From Chloroflexota bacterium (GTDB taxonomy: Bacteria > Chloroflexota > Anaerolineae > Anaerolineales > Villigracilaceae): DNA of 64,000 bases. The stretch spans positions 186,001-250,000 of the forward strand of contig JAIOOU010000003.1 of NCBI GenBank assembly GCA_021414245.1. Direction: 5' to 3'. Position 1 is the first letter of the stretch, and every line of letters begins with the position of its first letter. The notes beneath the pieces are model-generated. The model saw nothing but the letters and a program-made list of their open reading frames with translations. It ran no database searches and was not told the origin of the DNA. This document shows, piece after piece, positions 49,741-57,613 of the stretch. The position numbers and the translations under genes were made by a program.

Positions 49741-50730
49741 CTTTATTTCCAGAATCGCGATCTTGGTTGAATGATTGAACGGCTCCGGATCTGTGATGAG
49801 TTTTCCGGTCCGAGTCTCCGGGTAGCCTGTGAAATCCTCCGGTACAGGGACCAATTCCCTGACCTTCAAATAGCCGTCTTTGCAAAGGGATTCCAGCGTT
49901 TGCATATACTCCCTCCCGCTGACAAACAGGGCGTTGTTGATTGCGATCAAATAGCCGCCGTCGTTGATCAACGGGCGGACCTTGTTGATCAGGCGCGCGC
50001 TTTCCTTTTCCTGATCCACTTTGCCCTTGGGGGTGGTGGAAAAGAAGGGAGGATCGATGATGACACAATCAAAGAAAGTGTGCGTGCGTTTCATATTGCC
50101 CACCTGCTCGAAAAAATCCCTGGAGATGAAATTTCCCTTTTGAATGGGGAATCCATTAAGGGTATAGGATTCCTTGGCGATATTCAGGAATTCCCGATTG
50201 AGGTCTATTTGCACCACACGGCTGGCCCCGCCTTTGAGGGCGGCCACCCCAAAACTACCTGTATAGGCGAAGGTGTTCAATACCGATTTGTTTTGGAGAT
50301 TTTCCATCACCCATTTGCGTAGATTGCGGGTATCCAGATATAGGCTTGAGTCGCGATTGAGTTCAAGATTGAGGGCATACCAGACACCGTTCTCCTTGAT
50401 TTTGCGATCCAACCCGGTTCCGAAGATCAGGGTCCCGCGTTTTTCCTCCGGGGTTGTGCCGTTCCGGGTTTTTATCACCCCGGACTGAAGCCACGCCAGG
50501 GAAGTTTGAAGGTATGGCGTCACTTCCTGGATTTCGCTTTGATTTTCCGCCGGGTGATCTGCGTAGTTATGCAACACCAGGGTCCGGCCGTATATATCCA
50601 GGACCAGATCCGGATGACCTTCCGTAAATCCGTTGAAGAGGCGAAAGGCCCCTTCATGGTGCGAGTCCATTAGGGCCTGGCGGGAGGCAATGGCTTTTTC
50701 GATCAGGGGCAGAACGGAATCCGAATTCAT
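49720..50730 (-). CDS. Class I SAM-dependent rRNA methyltransferase, RlmI/RlmK type without PUA
   Basis: 336 residues. N-terminal wing domain (about 1-130), then a Rossmann methyltransferase: NTFAYTGSFGVAALKGGASRVVQIDLNREFL (SAM glycine motif) and FDCVIIDPPFFS (the DPPF catalytic-type motif). Its closest match is the RlmI/YccW group that makes 5-methylcytosine in 23S rRNA, but the usual N-terminal PUA domain is absent. TACAAT is six bases before the ATG, again a leaderless promoter. Its terminator overlaps the last codons. Confidence 0.9.
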   Translation of the reverse strand: MNSDSVLPLIEKAIASRQALMDSHHEGAFRLFNGFTEGHPDLVLDIYGRTLVLHNYADHPAENQSEIQEVTPYLQTSLAWLQSGVIKTRNGTTPEEKRGTLIFGTGLDRKIKENGVWYALNLELNRDSSLYLDTRNLRKWVMENLQNKSVLNTFAYTGSFGVAALKGGASRVVQIDLNREFLNIAKESYTLNGFPIQKGNFISRDFFEQVGNMKRTHTFFDCVIIDPPFFSTTPKGKVDQEKESARLINKVRPLINDGGYLIAINNALFVSGREYMQTLESLCKDGYLKVRELVPVPEDFTGYPETRTGKLITDPEPFNHSTKIAILEIKKKQAAW

Positions 50731-50736
50731 ATGTTG

Positions 50737-50742
50737 ATTGTA
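50737..50742 (-). promoter_or_regulatory. Leaderless-type -10 box of the RlmI-like gene
   Basis: TACAAT on the minus strand, six bases before the ATG at 50730, no Shine-Dalgarno. Confidence 0.6.
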
Positions 50743-50782
50743 TCGTATTGTGAAATGGTCCCCGCATTTGCGCGGACCAAGG

Positions 50783-51451
50783 TTACGTCAGGTGATTTTC
50801 CAGCCAGGTATTGATCACGGCCAACGACTCTGCCGTCACAGTGTGCCCCATATTGAATTCGTGGTATTCGAGGTCCGTTTCAAGTTTTTGCAGCGTGTCA
50901 CGGCTGCGGCGCGCCCAGTCCACGGGGAGCACGGAGTCCTGGATGCCGTGAGTGAGAAGAAAAGGTTTTCCCTTGATATTTATTTTGTCAATTTGCAGAC
51001 CTGATTCGTGCGGGATGTATCCGGATTGGGAAATAATGCCGGAGACACGTCGGGGCTGAGTCAATGCATAGGACATGGAGACGATACTCCCCTGACTGAA
51101 ACCAAGCAGATAGAGTTTATTTTTATCGACGGGGTAATTTGCAATGACCTCGTCGATGAATTTGTCGATGGTATTAAGTGCATTTGCCAGGCGGGTGGGA
51201 TCGGGTTTGCCCACCTGGGAGATCTGAAACCATTCATAGGCATCAGGCCCCAGATCAAATGTGCCGCGTGGACTGATCCACAGAAATTTTTTGGGTAGAT
51301 AATTCGCCAGGTCGATCAGGTCGCTTTCGTTGCTGCCGCGTCCATGCAGGGCGAGAATGGTTGGGTAAACGGCATCAGGCCCGGGGCCCGCTGGCGAGGC
51401 GGGCAATTGGATCAAGTGATGAAGGGAAAGTGTTTTGGTCGGCATTGTCAT
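50783..51451 (-). CDS. Phospholipase/carboxylesterase (alpha/beta hydrolase)
   Basis: 222 residues. The catalytic triad is visible: Ser in YLLGFSQGSIVSMSYA, Asp in HGIQDSVLPVD and His in FNMGHTVTAES. The start LALHGRGSNESDLIDLA and the motif LGFSQGxxxxxxxA are of the YpfH/carboxylesterase_2 family, about 220 residues. No signal peptide, so it acts inside the cell on small esters or lipids. Its start overlaps the end of a 75-residue gene by four bases. Confidence 0.9.
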   Translation of the reverse strand: MTMPTKTLSLHHLIQLPASPAGPGPDAVYPTILALHGRGSNESDLIDLANYLPKKFLWISPRGTFDLGPDAYEWFQISQVGKPDPTRLANALNTIDKFIDEVIANYPVDKNKLYLLGFSQGSIVSMSYALTQPRRVSGIISQSGYIPHESGLQIDKINIKGKPFLLTHGIQDSVLPVDWARRSRDTLQKLETDLEYHEFNMGHTVTAESLAVINTWLENHLT

Positions 51452-51675
51452 GCCTTCTTTAGTTTTTGGATGTTCTTCGGATTAAATACGGAAAGCTCCC
51501 GGATGTTAAGGACCGCCCGGGCTTCATCGTCCAATTGCACCCAGTAAAAACTGCGGTGTTCTGAATACGGGTCGATGCGGATGACTGTCCCGTGATACCA
51601 GCCTTCATTCATCCCAAACTTGGAATCCAAATAGATCCTTACGCGATCACCGGTTTGGATGCCTTCATTCACCAT
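51448..51675 (-). CDS. Small SH3-like protein of unknown function
   Basis: 75 residues. IQTGDRVRIYLDSKFGMNEGWYHGTVIRIDPYSEHRSFYWVQLDDEARAVL is a small beta-barrel of the kind that binds nucleic acid or proline-rich peptides. It is coupled to the esterase (4-base overlap, 51448-51451) and follows the 63-residue membrane gene by 20 bases. Confidence 0.65.
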   Translation of the reverse strand: MVNEGIQTGDRVRIYLDSKFGMNEGWYHGTVIRIDPYSEHRSFYWVQLDDEARAVLNIRELSVFNPKNIQKLKKA

Positions 51676-51695
51676 GTCTTTTGATGACCGATCGA

Positions 51696-51887
51696 TTATT
51701 TTCGATTTGTGAACCAGAACAGCGCGGCGCCGATCAACGCGGTGATTGCGCCGTTGATTACCCATTGCGGGTCGCCTGTCATGAAACTGCCGGGCAAAAT
51801 ATTGACGCCTTGCAGGATCCAAATTCCGCCCGCAATGACAAGAAGTACTGCGATGATCTTGATGATGGTTTTTATGGTCGAGTTCAT
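51696..51887 (-). CDS. Small two-helix membrane protein
   Basis: 63 residues from the ATG at 51887 (AAGGAA upstream). Two hydrophobic helices (IIKIIAVLLVIAGGIWILQGVNIL and WVINGAITALIGAALFWFTN) joined by PGSFMTGDPQ. The motif GIWILQGVNxLPGSFMTG is familiar from small membrane proteins spread through Chloroflexi and other phyla; no function is known. Part of the minus-strand gene series that starts at the methyltransferase. Confidence 0.8.
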   Translation of the reverse strand: MNSTIKTIIKIIAVLLVIAGGIWILQGVNILPGSFMTGDPQWVINGAITALIGAALFWFTNRK

Positions 51888-51937
51888 TTTGTTATTCCTT
51901 TGAATGGTTTTGGATTGGCATGTTGACGGCTTGACGA

Positions 51938-52762
51938 TCATTCCGCCAGGGCAAGCATTGCGCGGAAAGCCAGATAGATCGTGACCATGTTATCCGCCGT
52001 GTATTCGACCCGCCTATCCGTGGCCCGGGTCGCGTGCGGCATCAAGGCTGCCCGGTCGGCCATGTCTGATTGGATGAATTCCACGGTCATTTTAACGGGC
52101 TGGGTGACCTTGAAGGGTCCGGGAGCCTTGCCGCTCTTCAGGTTGATCGCCGCGCGTTTGGCCACTTCCTCGATTAATTTTGCGGTTTCCGCAGGCGGCA
52201 GGCATTCCGCGGCCATGCGGCTGACGGCTTTTTTTACCTGCGCGGTCTCAACTTGATTTCCGAAAAACTCGCGTGCTTCCGCGCACAGGGTCTGGTCACC
52301 GGAAGCCATGATGACAGGTACATTGAAATGACCACAGACTGCCCCGTTCAACCCTGATTCGCCGAACGCACGTTCGTTGATCCATAATCCAGAAACACGC
52401 TCGTCAGACCAGGTATGGTCAAGGATGGCGTTGACCGCCCCCATGCGTCCGTGATAACCGATGAACATGACCCCATTCACATCCTGGTCGACCCCATTGA
52501 CCATGGAAAGCGGTGCCGGGGAGCCCGAATTCAAGGTGGCACGTGGATCCAATTCCTCGATCAAAATATTTCTACCGTGGTGGTGACCGTCTGTAACCAC
52601 GACAGAGGTTGCGCCGCCTGCAAAGGCTCCGCGAATGGCCGCGTTCACATCCCCGGTCATTAACCTGCGAAAGCGAGGGTATTCGGCATGGTCGGGGTTT
52701 ACCTGATCCCAATGCACCACCCCGGTGATTCCCTCCATGTCAGCGGCGATTAAAATTTTCAT
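51938..52762 (-). CDS. dppA: M55-family D-aminopeptidase
   Basis: 274 residues, the length of Bacillus DppA. ILIAADMEGITGVVHWDQV carries the first metal ligands (Asp8, Glu10). VVTDGHHHGRNILIEELD and FIGYHGRMGAVNAILDHTWS carry the His ligands. This zinc enzyme cleaves N-terminal D-amino acids such as D-Ala-D-Ala, feeding on cell-wall fragments. Its gene is about 50 bases from the 63-residue membrane protein gene and ten bases from the methyltransferase gene. AAAGGAG precedes the ATG. Confidence 0.93.
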   Translation of the reverse strand: MKILIAADMEGITGVVHWDQVNPDHAEYPRFRRLMTGDVNAAIRGAFAGGATSVVVTDGHHHGRNILIEELDPRATLNSGSPAPLSMVNGVDQDVNGVMFIGYHGRMGAVNAILDHTWSDERVSGLWINERAFGESGLNGAVCGHFNVPVIMASGDQTLCAEAREFFGNQVETAQVKKAVSRMAAECLPPAETAKLIEEVAKRAAINLKSGKAPGPFKVTQPVKMTVEFIQSDMADRAALMPHATRATDRRVEYTADNMVTIYLAFRAMLALAE

Positions 52763-52772
52763 TCCTGCTCCT

Positions 52773-53534
52773 TTAGATCTTGATTGCGCGGGTTGCCATG
52801 TACGTTTCGATATGCCCGCTGATCTTCAAACCATTGTGATGATCTTCATACATGCCGGCGATGACAAAGCCCGCATCCATCTGACCTCCCAGCTGGTCGG
52901 TGAGCGAGTGGCCGAATTCTGCGGGACGGTCTTCCTTTTGCAGGCGTTCCATTCCATAGGTTTCGATATCTGAAAACGGGATCCTGTTTCTAACATTCAG
53001 GATTCCGTTGTCCATATCCTCCCAATCAAATAGATAGAACAGGGGATTCATAAAACCTGACAGCAGGGATCCGCCGTGACGCAGCACGCGATATGCCTCT
53101 TTCCAAACAGGCCGGATCTCGTGAATGAACAGATTGGAGACGGGATGAAAGACAAGGTCAAAGCTTTCATTTCCAAATACGGATAGATCCCGCATATCTC
53201 CTTCAACAGTGCGGATCTCCAGCCCTTCCCGTTGGACCACTTCGCGGTCCCGGTTCAGTTGGGCGGGGGAATTGTCAAAGATGGTTACTTTTGCACCTGC
53301 GGCCGCCAGGATCGGGCCTTGCTGCCCGCCGCCGCAGGCCAGTCCCAGGATTTTCAACCCGGTCAACGGCGGGAACCATTCACGCGGCACAGATTTGTTC
53401 TCGGTCAATACCACTGACCAATCGCCTGCGCGGGCCCTCGCAATGATTTCCGGGGAGACGGGCACGGTCCATGGATTTTTTCCGGATTGCACCTGCCGGT
53501 CCCAGGCCTCGCGGTTAAATGAGCGAATATCCAT
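52773..53534 (-). CDS. Class I SAM-dependent methyltransferase
   Basis: 253 residues. SAM site ILGLACGGGQQGPILAAAGAKVTIFDNSPAQL, then a post-I acidic loop and EGDMRDLSVFGNESFDLVFHPVSNLFI as in UbiE/menaquinone-type enzymes. The C-terminal half is less typical and the substrate is unknown. An imperfect 11-bp stem-loop (53561-53593) lies in its leader. A 10-base gap leads to the D-aminopeptidase, so they probably share a message. Confidence 0.85.
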   Translation of the reverse strand: MDIRSFNREAWDRQVQSGKNPWTVPVSPEIIARARAGDWSVVLTENKSVPREWFPPLTGLKILGLACGGGQQGPILAAAGAKVTIFDNSPAQLNRDREVVQREGLEIRTVEGDMRDLSVFGNESFDLVFHPVSNLFIHEIRPVWKEAYRVLRHGGSLLSGFMNPLFYLFDWEDMDNGILNVRNRIPFSDIETYGMERLQKEDRPAEFGHSLTDQLGGQMDAGFVIAGMYEDHHNGLKISGHIETYMATRAIKI

Positions 53535-53762
53535 AAATTGTTCCTTTGTTGTTTAATGAATAATATTGGAGACGATAAAAACCTCCGATATTATAAGTTG
53601 AGTTGAGTTTTTCCATTTCATGATTCAGCATTTTGATTTGTGAAACTGAGACACTGGCTGGACGCAAAATTCTACATTTTCGGTTCAAGGGAGAAAATAT
53701 AGCACCCCGTCATTTTAATGACGGGGTGTTTGCCATTTAAATATATTCGCTTCGATTCGGAC
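53535..53762. other. Intergenic region between the methyltransferase and the LysM gene
   Basis: 228 bases without a supported gene. They hold an 11-bp stem-loop with one G-U pair (53561-53571 with 53583-53593) and the inverted repeat at 53703-53728. The rest is AT-rich and shows no open frame worth reporting. Confidence 0.5.
53703..53728. terminator. Stem-loop after the LysM gene
   Basis: A 12-bp inverted repeat (53703-53714 with 53717-53728) with a 2-base centre, so a shorter stem with a small loop in practice. It follows the LysM gene on the minus strand; the T-tract is imperfect. Confidence 0.6.
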
Positions 53763-54929
53763 CTATGGATTGGGTGTGCCTTCCACGGCCACTCCCACCC
53801 AGGTAAACACTCTCTTTTCACTCACAGCTCCCGAGGCAATCCATATGGGTTGACCCTGATCATCCGTTCCGGAAGTACGGACGGGGGTGATCCACCAACG
53901 CAGAACGTGGGCGACATTGTCCTTCGGGCGGAAGGAGGTCGGGACAATAAATTTGGTGTCTGTCACATAATCGTTCAGTCGGTGTGTCTGATCTGCGGTG
54001 ATATCTTCCACTGTGATCTGGTAGGCTTCCCCGTCACGCAGGGTGCCGACCGAGGCCCATTGCAGCGTGACGACATCGTTTGCCAGGGTAAAGGCCGCTC
54101 CGTCCGCAGGCAGAAGCAGGTTTGGGGCGGGGTAGGGAGGCGGGATGGTCGCTGTCGGTGTCGGACCGGGAGTTGCGGCTCTCATACACAGGGGCACTAG
54201 CAGGTTTTCCCCGATGAACACATTGTCAGTGGTTTTCCCGTTAAAAGACTTGATCGCATCCGGGGCGACGGCATAATTTGCCGCAATTGTGGATAGTGTG
54301 TCTCCATCCTGGACCGTGATCGGTACAGTATCACAGGCTTGCTTGGTTGCATCGAGAGGTAGCGGAGTGTTCGTTGCAGCAGGGGGAACGGTGGGTGTCT
54401 GGTATGGAATTTTCAGGGACTGTCCCACACTGATCGGGCAGCTGGAAGGCAGATTATTGGCGACGATGATGCTTTGGACGGAGATGCCAAAATTATAGGC
54501 GAGTTGCGAACAGGAATTGTCGCCAACTGCAACCGTGTAATCAAATGGCGGCCGCAAGGTGGCAGTCGGGATATCGGTCGGCAGCAAGGTTGCTGTTGGG
54601 GGCAGGCTGGCTGTTGGAGTTACGGAAGGCGTGGCAGTCTCGACCGCGTCAAAGGTGCCCTCCGGGGCGCTGGCCCGCAGGGAGAAGAATACGAGCGCTG
54701 CGGCCACAACTATTACGACAGCCAAAATCCCCACGGCGGCCGGGAGGCTTAAGGTGATCTCCGGCATGCGGCTGGCCTGGACCGATTTTTCTATCTTCTT
54801 TGCCGCCTTTGGTTCCGGCCGCGCGTTGAACTCAGTGCCGCACACGAGGCAGCGGGTTGCATTCTCACTTAAGCGGGTTCCGCAAGTGGGACAGACTTTT
54901 GTTTTACTGGGGATGGATTCAGGACTCAT
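53763..54929 (-). CDS. Zinc-ribbon, transmembrane, double-LysM protein
   Basis: 388 residues. An N-terminal zinc ribbon (VCPTCGTRLSENATRCLVCGTEF, about 12-34) is cytosolic. One membrane helix (about 58-80, LPAAVGILAVVIVVAAALVFFSL) follows, then a Thr/Pro-rich linker. Two LysM domains lie near 130-175 (YTVAVGDNSCSQLAYNFGISVQSIIVANNL) and 200-245 (ITVQDGDTLSTIAANYAVAPDAIKSFNGKT). The C-terminal domain (about 268-385) is Ig-like (LLLPADGAAFTLANDVVTLQWASVG). LysM modules bind peptidoglycan-type glycans. It may sense the wall or hold the membrane to it. TATAAT lies ten bases before the ATG. Confidence 0.88.
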   Translation of the reverse strand: MSPESIPSKTKVCPTCGTRLSENATRCLVCGTEFNARPEPKAAKKIEKSVQASRMPEITLSLPAAVGILAVVIVVAAALVFFSLRASAPEGTFDAVETATPSVTPTASLPPTATLLPTDIPTATLRPPFDYTVAVGDNSCSQLAYNFGISVQSIIVANNLPSSCPISVGQSLKIPYQTPTVPPAATNTPLPLDATKQACDTVPITVQDGDTLSTIAANYAVAPDAIKSFNGKTTDNVFIGENLLVPLCMRAATPGPTPTATIPPPYPAPNLLLPADGAAFTLANDVVTLQWASVGTLRDGEAYQITVEDITADQTHRLNDYVTDTKFIVPTSFRPKDNVAHVLRWWITPVRTSGTDDQGQPIWIASGAVSEKRVFTWVGVAVEGTPNP

Positions 54930-54939
54930 ATGAGAAAAA

Positions 54940-54945
54940 ATTATA
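54940..54945 (-). promoter_or_regulatory. -10 box close to the LysM gene start
   Basis: TATAAT on the minus strand, ten bases before the ATG at 54929, with no Shine-Dalgarno in between. Confidence 0.5.
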
Positions 54946-54972
54946 CCATTTTACAACTGTGCGCTTTACCTC

Positions 54973-56286
54973 TTACGGAGCGGCCGGTTTGGGAAGTGTG
55001 GTCACCAGCACCTTGTCCACACGGCGGCCGTCCATATCCATTACTTCGAAACGATATCCGTTCCATTCAAAATGTTCGGTGGCCTGCGGGACACGCCCCA
55101 GGGAGGTCATGATGAAGCCGCTAAGCGTCTCATATTCGTCCTCGTGCGGCAAGGTGTTGAAATTAAACAATTCCTTGAATTCATCGACTTCGAGCATTCC
55201 ATCCAACAGCCAGGAGCCATCCTGTCTTTGAGTGGCCTGCGGTTCCTCGAACTCCATGGCACCGACGATCTCCTCCAAAATATCGTTGATCGTCAACAAT
55301 CCCTGCAGGCCTCCGAACTCGTCCACCACCAGGAGAAGCTCGGTATTCTTTTCCTTGAACAGTTCCAGGGCGCGCGAAGCGAACATGGTTTCCGGAATAA
55401 AATGCGCCGGCTTGAGCAGAGCCTTCAGGTCCACCTGCTTGCCGGAGAGACTTTCCACCAAAAGATCGCGTGATTTGACGATGCCCAGGATCGTTTCCAG
55501 CGAATCCTGCCGGACCGGAAAGCGGGAATATGGGCAATCGGCGATTTTCTGGCGAATCTCCTCGATCGAGTCTGTGATATCCAGCCATACCATTTCCGTG
55601 CGCGGGGTCATCAGGGAATAGACTCGCGAATCACCCAGGCTGAAGATGCCCTCGACCATGTCCTGTTCAGCTTCTTGGAATACCCCTGCCTGAGTGCCCT
55701 GATCGATCAGAAGATGGATCTCCTCTTCAGTCACCGGCGGCTCGGAACTTTCCTTTACTCCGAGTAATTTCAGTATTCCTTCGGTCGAAAAACTTAGAAG
55801 TTTGACCAGTGGATAAAATAGTTTCGAGAAGAACAGCATCGGCCTTGCAACGAAGGAGGAGACACCTTCGGGATCGCGCAAGGCCAGCCGCTTTGGGACA
55901 AGTTCCCCCAGCACAAGGGAAAGATACGTGACCGGCAGCACACCGACCAGGATGCTGATGATTTCGCTATACTTTGCCAGCGCGGGAAATTTCTCCAGCT
56001 CCATGTTAAGCCAGGCGCCCAGGGTGGCGGCCGTTAAGGCACCGATCAGCAGGTCAATTGAGGTAATGCCGATTTGAATGACGGAAAGGAACTGGTTGGG
56101 ATTCTCGGTAAGTTTGAGGACGATTCCTGCCCGGAGATCCCCTTTGTTATGCTGGTTTTGCAGGCGGGTCTTTCTGACCGAGAGCAGGGCCGTTTCAGCC
56201 ATGGCAAGCACGCCGTTCAGGAGGAGCAAAATGGCGATGGCGATCAGCCCGCCGCTAAAATTGGTTTCTATGGGAATTTCTGACAT
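54973..56286 (-). CDS. CNNM/HlyC-CorC family membrane protein with CBS pair
   Basis: 437 residues. A DUF21/CNNM transmembrane domain (about 1-200: IAIAILLLLNGVLAMAETALLSVRKTRLQ and further helices) is followed by two CBS domains (about 215-335: SLMTPRTEMVWLDITDSIEEIRQKI; LLVVDEFGGLQGLLTINDILEEIVG). A CorC_HlyC domain comes last (about 350-430: WLLDGMLEVDEFKELF). The family handles Mg2+ or Co2+ efflux, or acts as a regulator. The N-terminal EIPIETNFSGG has no signal peptide. It is a single gene on the minus strand. Confidence 0.93.
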   Translation of the reverse strand: MSEIPIETNFSGGLIAIAILLLLNGVLAMAETALLSVRKTRLQNQHNKGDLRAGIVLKLTENPNQFLSVIQIGITSIDLLIGALTAATLGAWLNMELEKFPALAKYSEIISILVGVLPVTYLSLVLGELVPKRLALRDPEGVSSFVARPMLFFSKLFYPLVKLLSFSTEGILKLLGVKESSEPPVTEEEIHLLIDQGTQAGVFQEAEQDMVEGIFSLGDSRVYSLMTPRTEMVWLDITDSIEEIRQKIADCPYSRFPVRQDSLETILGIVKSRDLLVESLSGKQVDLKALLKPAHFIPETMFASRALELFKEKNTELLLVVDEFGGLQGLLTINDILEEIVGAMEFEEPQATQRQDGSWLLDGMLEVDEFKELFNFNTLPHEDEYETLSGFIMTSLGRVPQATEHFEWNGYRFEVMDMDGRRVDKVLVTTLPKPAAP

Positions 56287-56330
56287 GAGGTTTGTATTTG
56301 TTTTTCTCTATTTCTTATTGTAACGTATTG

Positions 56331-56477
56331 CTATTTTCTGTTGTCAATGTCTTTTTCGATCTTCTTTAAACGCTGGTCGAGACGGGCGTAAAATCTTCCA
56401 ACCATGACTGGAACAATCAGAACGAGCAGAAGCAGTCCGCAGGTAAGGCCTAACTCTACCACACCAATGTGAAACAT
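56331..56477 (-). CDS. Small single-helix membrane protein coupled to selD
   Basis: 48 residues from an ATG that overlaps the selD stop (TAATG, 56475-56479). FHIGVVELGLTCGLLLLVLIVPVMVGRFYARLDQRLKKIEKDIDN has one membrane helix and a basic-acidic coiled-coil tail. The overlap makes co-translation with selD likely. No family is known. Confidence 0.65.
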   Translation of the reverse strand: MFHIGVVELGLTCGLLLLVLIVPVMVGRFYARLDQRLKKIEKDIDNRK

Positions 56478-57538
56478 TAAAGCTGCACCTTGATCCCTTC
56501 CCCGGTCCGTACATTGCCGATCACCCAAAACGGCTGATCTAGTTCCTTTGCGCGTTTCTCGAATGCCGCCAATTTTTCCGCAGGCACGCCCAGCAGCAAG
56601 CCGCCGCTGGTCTGTGGATCGAATAATAACATCTGTTCAGGTTCCTGAATGGCACCGTCAAATTGCACATATTGTTCATAATAGCCCTTGTTGTCGAAGG
56701 CGCCGCCGGGGAAGATGCCTTTTTCCGCATAGCCGCGTGCGCCCTTCAGGAAGGGAAGTTTTGAATATTCAATATGCAAGGAGAGGCCCGCAGCAGCTGC
56801 CATTTCCAGACCGTGACCAAGGAATCCGAACCCGGTGATATCCGTCCCGCCACGCAGGTCAAATTCCACGGACAGTTGACTTGCGACCTTGTTCAGGCGC
56901 GACATCCAATCAATGGCTTCCTGCACGTCGCTTTCCAAAGCCTTTTCCTGTTTGAGTGCAGTGGTCGTTACCCCGCCTCCAAGCGGTTTGGTGAGTACAA
57001 GTACATCGCCGGCTTTCAATCCGCCTTTGCTGAGCATCCTGCGTGGATCGACAAAACCGATCACGACCAGCCCGTACTTGGGCTCTTTATCCTTGACCGT
57101 GTGCCCGCCGGCAATGACCACGCCCGCCTGTCGGGCTTTCTCCGCCCCGCCGCGCATGATCTCGCTCGACACCTCCACAGGCAGTTGATCCGGCAGGGCG
57201 GCAATGTTCAATGCCAGAAAGGGCTGTCCGCCCATGGCATAAATATCCGAGAGGGAGTTTGCCGCTGCGATCGCCCCGTATTCATAAGGTGTGTCCACCA
57301 CCGGGGTGAAAAAGTCCGTGGTGACCACAATGGCCTTGTCATCGCTTAAACGCCAAACGGCCGCGTCATCCGGAGATGCAAGACCAACCAACAGGTCCGG
57401 ATACGAGGCGGGATCGAAGATTTCTTTGATGGGACGCAGAACCTGCGTCAGCGCTTCGGCGCTAAGTTTGGACGCTCAACCTGCACACGCGGAAAGCGTG
57501 GTCAGGCGAACTTCGCGTCCGGATCGGGGAATCGGCAT
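56477..57538 (-). CDS. selD: Selenide, water dikinase SelD, itself a selenoprotein (Sec21 from TGA)
   Basis: 353 residues from the ATG at 57538 (AGGAG five bases upstream), the normal SelD length. It makes selenophosphate from selenide and ATP for Sec and selenouridine synthesis. Codon 21 is TGA at 57476-57478 and reads as selenocysteine: SACAG-U-ASK-LSAEALTQVL. U21 is at the position of E. coli Cys17, and Lys24 equals the catalytic Lys20 (U/C-x-x-K). Downstream SelD features: DDAAVWRL, VVTTDFFTPVVDTPYEYGAIAAANSLSDIYAMGG, GGHTVKDKEPKYGL and the C-terminal DPQTSGGLLLGVP. Without Sec decoding the frame would begin only at codon 50. A bSECIS-like fold follows the TGA at once. The gene is the only Sec-related one in the window. 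Confidence 0.95.
57445..57478 (-). promoter_or_regulatory. Bacterial SECIS-like stem-bulge-stem after the selD TGA
   Basis: The 31 bases after the TGA can fold as GCGUC/GACGC (outer 5 bp), a 7-base bulge on the 5' side, AGCGC/GCGCU (inner 5 bp) and a CGAA loop. The loop begins 18 bases after the UGA, inside the usual bSECIS distance of 16-37. An alternative hairpin (GACGCAG/CUGCGUC) competes further on. Confidence 0.7.
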
Positions 57539-57556
57539 TTCATCTCCTGAATCAAA

Positions 57557-57588
57557 ATGGCCAGTAACCAGAAGCGGCGACTGGCCAT
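57557..57588. terminator. Stem-loop between the SPFH gene and selD
   Basis: A 9-bp inverted repeat (57557-57565 with 57580-57588). On the minus strand it is followed by TTTT, then the selD ribosome-binding site. It can end the SPFH message. Confidence 0.6.
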
Positions 57589-57613
57589 AATTTTACCAAT
57601 TTACGCGCTGCCG

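Noticed and set aside
57476-57478. selD as a pseudogene with a nonsense mutation
   Set aside because: The TGA is exactly at the Cys/Sec active-site position, with intact sequence and a ribosome-binding site upstream, so recoding explains it better than decay.
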